Assembly: GCF_022965805.1 (NCBI RefSeq)
Contig: NC_133109.1
Coordinates: 8,099,869-8,163,868 of the forward strand
Length of the DNA: 64,000 bases
DNA from: Primulina eburnea
Taxonomy: Eukaryota > Streptophyta > Magnoliopsida > Lamiales > Gesneriaceae
Reading direction: 5' to 3'
In this document: one piece after another, positions 58,815 to 64,000 of the stretch
Layout: each line of letters starts with the position of its first letter
How positions within the stretch are numbered: the first letter of the stretch is position 1
Notes under the pieces: generated by a model
The model's database searches: none
Told to the model about the DNA's origin: nothing
Seen by the model: the letters and a program-made list of their open reading frames with translations, nothing else
Position numbers and translations under genes: made by a program

Positions 58815-60968
58815 GCAAGTAATCAACTCAGATTTATTAGAGGAAACGTATCGTAAAGTTTAAATCAAAACTCAAATCTCTGATTCCAATCTGGAATAAG
58901 AATTCACTAAGTATAACATCATAATACTTCTCCCAATTCTTTTGACAGAATCAGTTTTGCAGTACTGGCTATACAATATCCGTATCTGTAAATCTACAGT
59001 TCATAGTAATTCAATACTATTGACGGTTATCAATTCTGTTTAGCCCGATCGAGGATATATTCAATCTTCCACTCCAAATACCAAACATCATCATCCGATG
59101 TTGGTTTATCAAATCTGTTATTTCTGAGCTATCTTTATTCCTTTCTGAATATTCTTTATAGGGACTCTGTAGTACTCACTGTACAATGTGTCGTCTGTAA
59201 CTATCTCAGTATTCTTTTGATAGCTAATAGCTATTGTCACCCGGTAACTCATATAGTGACAATAAATCATATCAACTAGTGTTAACATCCAACACTAAAG
59301 CTCTACTAATATCTTCCAATATCTGAATAATATATTCTGACTGTCTGTCAATCTATAAAACAATCTAAGAGAGAGCCCATGATATACTCTGTCACACGTA
59401 CAAAATCAATCAAAAATCATCATCTGATATAATCTACTATAGCATTCTGATCTTTCTGCCCACGTCTCTGACACTGATCTATATCCTTTGGTCATGTTTG
59501 TACGTCATCTTGTACAAACTAATAGAGTATAGATTGAACAATCTATCAACCACACTCATATTATATGACAATCTGTAGAAAATGGCGGTAATTTCATTAC
59601 GAAAGCTATAGAAATGTATTCCCATTTCTATTTAGAGCTATACAATTCTGTAATAAATCTTCTAATTTCTATCTTTCTGTCTTTTCTGTTAGCGATTTAG
59701 ACATATCAGTACAAATTTCTGCCAATATCTGAATAATATATTCTGACTGTCTGTCAATCTATAAAACAATCTAAGAGAGAGCCCGTGATATACTCTGTCA
59801 CACGTACAAAATCAATCAAAAATCATCATCTGATATAATCTACTATAGCATTCTGATCTTTCTGCCCACGTCTCTGACACTGATCTATGTCCTTTGGTCA
59901 TGTTTGTACGTCATCTTGTACAAACTAATAGAGTATAGATTGAACAATCTATCAACCACACTCATATTATATCACAATCTGTAGAAAATGGCGGTAATTT
60001 CATTACGAAAGCTATAGAAATGTATTCTCATTTCTATTTAGAGCTATACAATTCTGTAATAAATCTTCTGATTTCTATCTTTCTGTCTTTTCTGTTAGCG
60101 ATTTAGACATATCAGTACAAATTTCTGCCAACATTTCAGTACAAATTCTGTCATAACTGATCTAATCTATCTATATCAACATTATCTGTTCGAGTATGAT
60201 ATATTCTCAATAATCAAACCGAAACTGAATCCACTACGGTACATTTCTGACCCTATCTGTGATTTCAGACTTGGACTATTCAATATAAACAACTCAGTTA
60301 ATAACATAAAGGAAGGAAGAAATACCTACCTGGTATTCGGCTCTGACTATCTACATCAAGCTCCGCTGTAAAATTCTGACACATCTGACATCACAAGATA
60401 ATCAGTCCTAATACAAAACACAGAATCACATATCTGTTATTCTGATCGATACCCTATTCTGATTATCGAAATCAAGTTCTGAACATTCTGGGCACATTTC
60501 TGAATCACTGTAACTCTCGAATTCAACTCTGATTCAATTGAACTGTATATATTCTCAACGGTTCACACTAATCTGTAGCATATACGGATTCACAGTAACA
60601 GTAATATTAAATCAGAGACAAAATATCAGTATCCTATACAGATCTAGTGAGTTCAATGAACTCATAAAACAAGGATTTCTGATAAATATCTTCATGTCAT
60701 TCTAATCAACTGTTATATCCCATCTGCAAATGAAATATGCTCACCAAAACAATATAAGATGTCTCAAATACTGATTTAGAGCAATAACAATACTCAGCAG
60801 ATATAAAGCAACAGTCGCATAAAATAATCTACCAAATCAGACAAAATATATCTCTGACAATTCTGACATTTCTGAACTTTCTGGTCTTTCTGATATCGGT
60901 ATCTTATCAGTCATTGATCGAAATCTCAACGGTATCGAAATCAATCTATATACTAACTTCAGATAACG
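58815..60968 (-). other. Decayed pol of D
   Basis: No useful open frame. It is collinear with A (1-1900) and B (14305-16372), including the AEYQV landmark near 60321-60340. It contains a direct duplication of 404 bp (59318-59721 and 59722-60125). Confidence 0.7.
59318..60125. repeat. 404-bp direct tandem duplication in D
   Basis: Both copies begin CCAATATCTGAATAATATAT and differ at only a few sites (CCATGATAT against CCGTGATAT, for example), so the duplication is recent compared with the decay of pol. Confidence 0.9.
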
Positions 60969-62469
60969 TGTAGTGACCCGTTCCAGAATCACCTACTAAT
61001 CAAGAACTAAGCACGCGATTAACTTAATTAATAACAATCAGAGCTAATAGCGGAAAAGGTCAACAAATGATAGTTATACAACCCCATCGAAAATCCATAA
61101 CAACTCAGAATGAAAAGAAAGTATACGGTACAACCATATCGAATCAAAGAGTACTGAATAAATAACTCCACCGGCTACTCAACGTCCTCCTCCTCCTCCT
61201 GAGCCATCCAACCTGAGGCCTGCCCCGTGGGAATGGGGTGTCCAAGATAAACAAAACCGAGGACGTGAGCGATAAGAACGCCCAGTACAAAAGCATGAGT
61301 ATACAAACCTATATGAAATGCACATGCTATGATATGATACCAGGGTAGTCAAGAAATAGGAGTCACAAAGGATCTCAAAATGCTCAGTCTAGAGGCGCCA
61401 AGTGGATAGTGCCGCGCGGTACTCCTCTGGGTCACTGCATCCACTACAAGAACAGACGTGGACCTAAAATGTCCCGGATCACCGAAGCCCTCCCGACCCG
61501 TCGGCCACTGTGTACTCTCGGTGTCCATGCGTCCACAAGATAAGACAGGGCTGAGCGGCCCCACAAGATATAGCTTATCTCGAAAGAGATACAGCTCAAC
61601 AGTAAAGGCTATTTCGAAGGAGATACGGCTCAACATGAAATGCAACATGCAGTAATAAACGTGACATAATAGCATGCATCATATGACATATATCAATGCA
61701 CCACATAATCATGCAACACATATAAGAATGTATACTCAACCAGGATATCTCGGATAGTACTTTCGTACCTCTATCACAGCAAGCCTAGCCTTACGCAACA
61801 CCGCTAATCAGGTCTAGAACAAGCCTACGCATCAAAAGCATACCCAATGAACAATACTACCATGCTCAACTAGCAAAACCAGTACTACCAAAGGTTTAGG
61901 GTTTACCTTCGTCCGTCGACAGCCCTTTGATGTCGATTGCCTCGTAACTCAGGCGTCGCTACACTACCAATCCTGGCAGCTCTTGGCTATCGCTCGACCG
62001 ACAACTAACCCTAGAAACCTTCCAAACCTCTCAAAATGAGACACAACTCAAGAACTTGCCATCCAAAATGAGGAATTCCGAGCACTATTTATAGGCTATG
62101 TTCGGATCCACCGAACCCACTTCGGAACGTCCGAACTCCTACGTGTCCATCAGCTCTTGACACCTCACGATCGGATCCACCGAACCTACACTTCGGAACG
62201 TCCGAACTCCCACGTGTCCATCGGCTCTTGACACCTCATGATCGGATCCACCGAACCTACACTTCGGAACGTCCGAACACCCACGTGTCCATCGGCTCTT
62301 GACACCTCATGATCGGATCCACCGAACCTACTTCGGATCGTCCGAACTCTTCGGTGCTACCGAACCATCTTTGGTCCGTCCGATCATGACCACGGTCAAA
62401 ATTACACAGTAAACCTTCTTAATCACCATTAATCCGTTAATTACCCAATTTGGAATTCGGGCTACTACA
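60969..62469 (-). repeat. 3' LTR of F
   Basis: 1,501 bp. It includes four ~70-bp tandem units (62102-62380) in U3. The visible 313 bp of the other LTR match it. Confidence 0.93.
62102..62400 (-). promoter_or_regulatory. ~71-bp tandem repeats with palindromic CpG motifs in F U3
   Basis: Units begin TCGGATCCACC at 62102, 62171, 62242 and 62313 (spacing 69, 71, 71). Each has TTCGGA-ACG-TCCGAA and TCGG-ATCCA-CCGA hairpins and CACGTG (or CACGTGT). The place in the LTR corresponds to the GC-rich arrays of other families. Confidence 0.6.
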
Positions 62470-62486
62470 TTCTCCCCCCCTTAAAA
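62470..62486 (-). other. Polypurine tract of F
   Basis: On the minus strand CTTTTAAGGGGGGGAGAA-type purine run abutting the LTR; hairpin GATTTCG-AGGA-CGAAATC (minus reading) at 62487-62504. Confidence 0.88.
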
Positions 62487-62544
62487 GATTTCGTCCTCGA
62501 AATCAGGCTTAGAGGATAAACAAAACGAAATAACAACATCGTTA

Positions 62545-63588
62545 TTACATCTCAATTGTTGTTGAACACAACTGATCTAGAAAATCCCGAAAGACTCGAT
62601 TCATCAGATCCATGAACACTGCTGGCGCATTCGTCAATCCAAATGGCATAACTAGAAACTCGTAATGCCCATATCGAGTACGAAATGCAGTCTTGGAAAT
62701 ATCATCATCTCTGACTCTCATCTGATGATAACCCGATCGCAAGTCAATCTTGGAGTAAACATAGGTACCCTGAAGCTGATCGAACAAATCATCGATACGA
62801 GGTAATGGATACTTGTTTTTGATCGTCACACGATTCAGCTGGCGATAATCAATGCACAATCGCATAGATCCATCTTTCTTCTTGACAAACAAGACTGGGG
62901 CTCCCCAAGGTGAAACACTCGGGCGAATATAACCTTTATCAAGAAGATCCTGTAATTGCTGCTTCAATTCTCTCATCTCTGACGGAGCAAGACGATAGGG
63001 GGCACGAGAAATCGGTGCAGTCCCTGGCATTAACTCAATGCCAAATTCCACCTCTCTAACTGGAGGAAAACCAGGAATCTTATCTGGAAAAACATCAGGA
63101 GATTCACAAACCACTGGAATATCATCTATACCAACACTACCTGAGGAAGAATCAATCGCATAGATGAGGTAGCCTTCCCCGCCTGCCTCTAAAGCACGAC
63201 AGGCTTTCAGAGCAGATACCACTGGCATCGGAGGTCGCGCTCCCTCACCATAGAAAAACCAACTAGAGCTCTCAGTCGTACGAAACTGAACAAGCTTCTG
63301 GTAACAATCCACGGTAGCTGGATAGGTAGTCAATAGGTCTATACCTAGAATACAATCAAAATCTTCCATCTCCAAGATCATAAGATTCGCAATCAATTCG
63401 TCACCCTCAAAATCTAAGGGACAACCCATCACTAGACGTTTCGCTAACACCGAATGACCCATCGGGGTAGAAACAGAAAGAATGACGTCTAAAGAAACAT
63501 ACGGTAACTTATGACGCTTACGATCGTCCTGGTCACCCCAACGACCTACACTTCCCTGACTACTCTCATCACCAAAGTGGTCAGCCAT
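62545..63588 (-). CDS. 347-codon internally deleted gag-pol ORF of F
   Basis: ATG start [18 protein letters not shown] looks like a gag N-terminus. It is joined in frame to the later half of protease ([12 protein letters not shown]; the catalytic DTG is deleted) and on through the linker into RT fingers and palm ([60 protein letters not shown]). It ends in a short unrelated tail just before the place of the FIDD catalytic motif. It cannot be an active polymerase. The frame has stayed open across two deletions. Whether it is expressed or useful is unknown; a recent deletion is the simpler explanation. Confidence 0.75.
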   Translation of the reverse strand: MADHFGDESSQGSVGRWGDQDDRKRHKLPYVSLDVILSVSTPMGHSVLAKRLVMGCPLDFEGDELIANLMILEMEDFDCILGIDLLTTYPATVDCYQKLVQFRTTESSSWFFYGEGARPPMPVVSALKACRALEAGGEGYLIYAIDSSSGSVGIDDIPVVCESPDVFPDKIPGFPPVREVEFGIELMPGTAPISRAPYRLAPSEMRELKQQLQDLLDKGYIRPSVSPWGAPVLFVKKKDGSMRLCIDYRQLNRVTIKNKYPLPRIDDLFDQLQGTYVYSKIDLRSGYHQMRVRDDDISKTAFRTRYGHYEFLVMPFGLTNAPAVFMDLMNRVFRDFLDQLCSTTIEM

Positions 63589-63671
63589 CGCTACAAGATA
63601 GAATGGGGAAAAATGGTAAAATGGTCAACGAAAATCCCAAAACAGAATCTATATCCCAAAATCGTAAGCAT

Positions 63672-63683
63672 GCTCTGATACCA
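63672..63683 (-). other. Primer binding site of F
   Basis: GCTCTGATACCA, 4 nt from the LTR edge at 63688. Confidence 0.92.
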
Positions 63684-63687
63684 TAAA

Positions 63688-64000
63688 TGTAGTGACCCGT
63701 TCCAGAATCACCTACTAATCAAGAACTAAGCACGCGATTAACTTAATTAATAACAATCAGAGCTAATAGCGGAAAAGGTCAACAAATGATAGTTATACAA
63801 CCCCATCGAAAATCCATAACAACTCAGAATGAAAAGAAAGTATACGGTACAACCATATCGAATCAAAGAGTACTGAATAAATAACTCCACCGGCTACTCA
63901 ACGTCCTCCTCCTCCTCCTGAGCCATCCAACCTGAGGCCTGCCCCGTGGGAATGGGGTGTCCAAGATAAACAAAACCGAGGACGTGAGCGATAAGAACGC
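63688..64000 (-). repeat. 5' LTR of F, partial
   Basis: Begins TGTAGTGACCCGTTCC, matching 60969 onward, and runs to the window edge. Confidence 0.95.

Larger units (their letters stand above)
56629..64000 (-). mobile_element. Element D: A/B-like defective gypsy element in G2's LTR, cut by F, right end outside window
   Basis: 3' LTR 56629-58776 (plus-strand start TGTGGGGACCC). Its other tip reads CCTTATA rather than CCTTACA, so the terminal TG of the LTR start has mutated to TA. PPT and decayed pol follow until F enters at 60969. The left target copy would be GATTT (56624-56628). LTR hairpins and decayed pol match A and B. Confidence 0.85.
60969..64000 (-). mobile_element. Element F: internally deleted gypsy element in D, right end outside window
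   Basis: 3' LTR 60969-62469 (1,501 bp; edges TGTAGTGACCC and GGCTACTACA), internal region only 62470-63687 (1,218 bp), then the start of the 5' LTR at 63688. PPT and PBS are present. The left target copy would be TAACG (60964-60968). Gag and most of pol are missing, so it is non-autonomous but keeps all cis signals. Confidence 0.93.

Noticed and set aside
1..64000. A host protein-coding gene or a novel defence/biosynthetic system
   Set aside because: Every ORF over about 150 codons is retroelement gag/pol or satellite; I found no other coding region to support such a claim.

Overview
This 64-kb window is repeat DNA from a flowering-plant nuclear genome. I see no host protein-coding gene. Everything supportable is LTR retrotransposon, a retrotransposon-derived satellite, or one tRNA-like (SINE-like) segment. 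The plant origin is inferred from chromodomain-bearing Ty3/gypsy polyproteins (gag-PR-RT-RNaseH-IN-chromodomain in one ORF), initiator-Met-tRNA-type primer binding sites, long LTRs (1.5-2.3 kb) with 5-bp target-site duplications (TSDs), a typical plant Ty1/copia polyprotein, and dense nesting. Species and chromosome cannot be told from the sequence; a heterochromatic or pericentromeric setting is inferred.

Layout by nesting. The oldest layer is an array of ~363-bp tandem repeats derived from a gypsy integrase core (29285-35956, resuming at 55435-55534). Element A (minus strand, 5' LTR ending at 29284) sits in that array and extends off the left edge. Its gag is split by element B (plus strand, 2611-18729, TSD TGTAC). 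B's own 5' LTR is split by the intact gypsy element G (4801-13284, TSD ATATG). A's 5' LTR is split by the intact gypsy element C (20638-28516, TSD ATACT), whose insertion unexpectedly includes 250 bp of tRNA-like sequence. The array is interrupted again by gypsy element E (minus, 35957-55434, TSD GAATC). Inside E's gag-pol lie an intact Ty1/copia element (38100-47978, TSD GTCTG) and a solo LTR of the G family (49631-51429, TSD AATGC). Right of the array is a truncated G-like element, G2 (55535-56628), cut by element D (minus, 56629 onward). D is in turn cut by F (minus, 60969 onward), a deletion derivative with an open 347-codon frame.

Functional reading. Three polyproteins look intact (G, C, copia), and each sits between nearly identical LTRs, so these are recent insertions. 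A, B and D belong to a lineage with a gag remnant at most and a decayed pol. A and B share the same lost gag start codon (ATG to ATA), so they were copied after becoming defective, presumably by proteins from a relative such as G. The LTRs carry several hairpin features shared across families, some with compensatory base changes: short GC-rich hairpin arrays just upstream of the TATA-like tract, a long stem-loop anchored by AATAAGACG/CGTCTTATT, a CCGGA-GTTA-TCCGG hairpin, and a hairpin just before the polypurine tract. These, the satellite with its higher-order repeats, and the tRNA-like segment carried with element C are the observations most worth following up.
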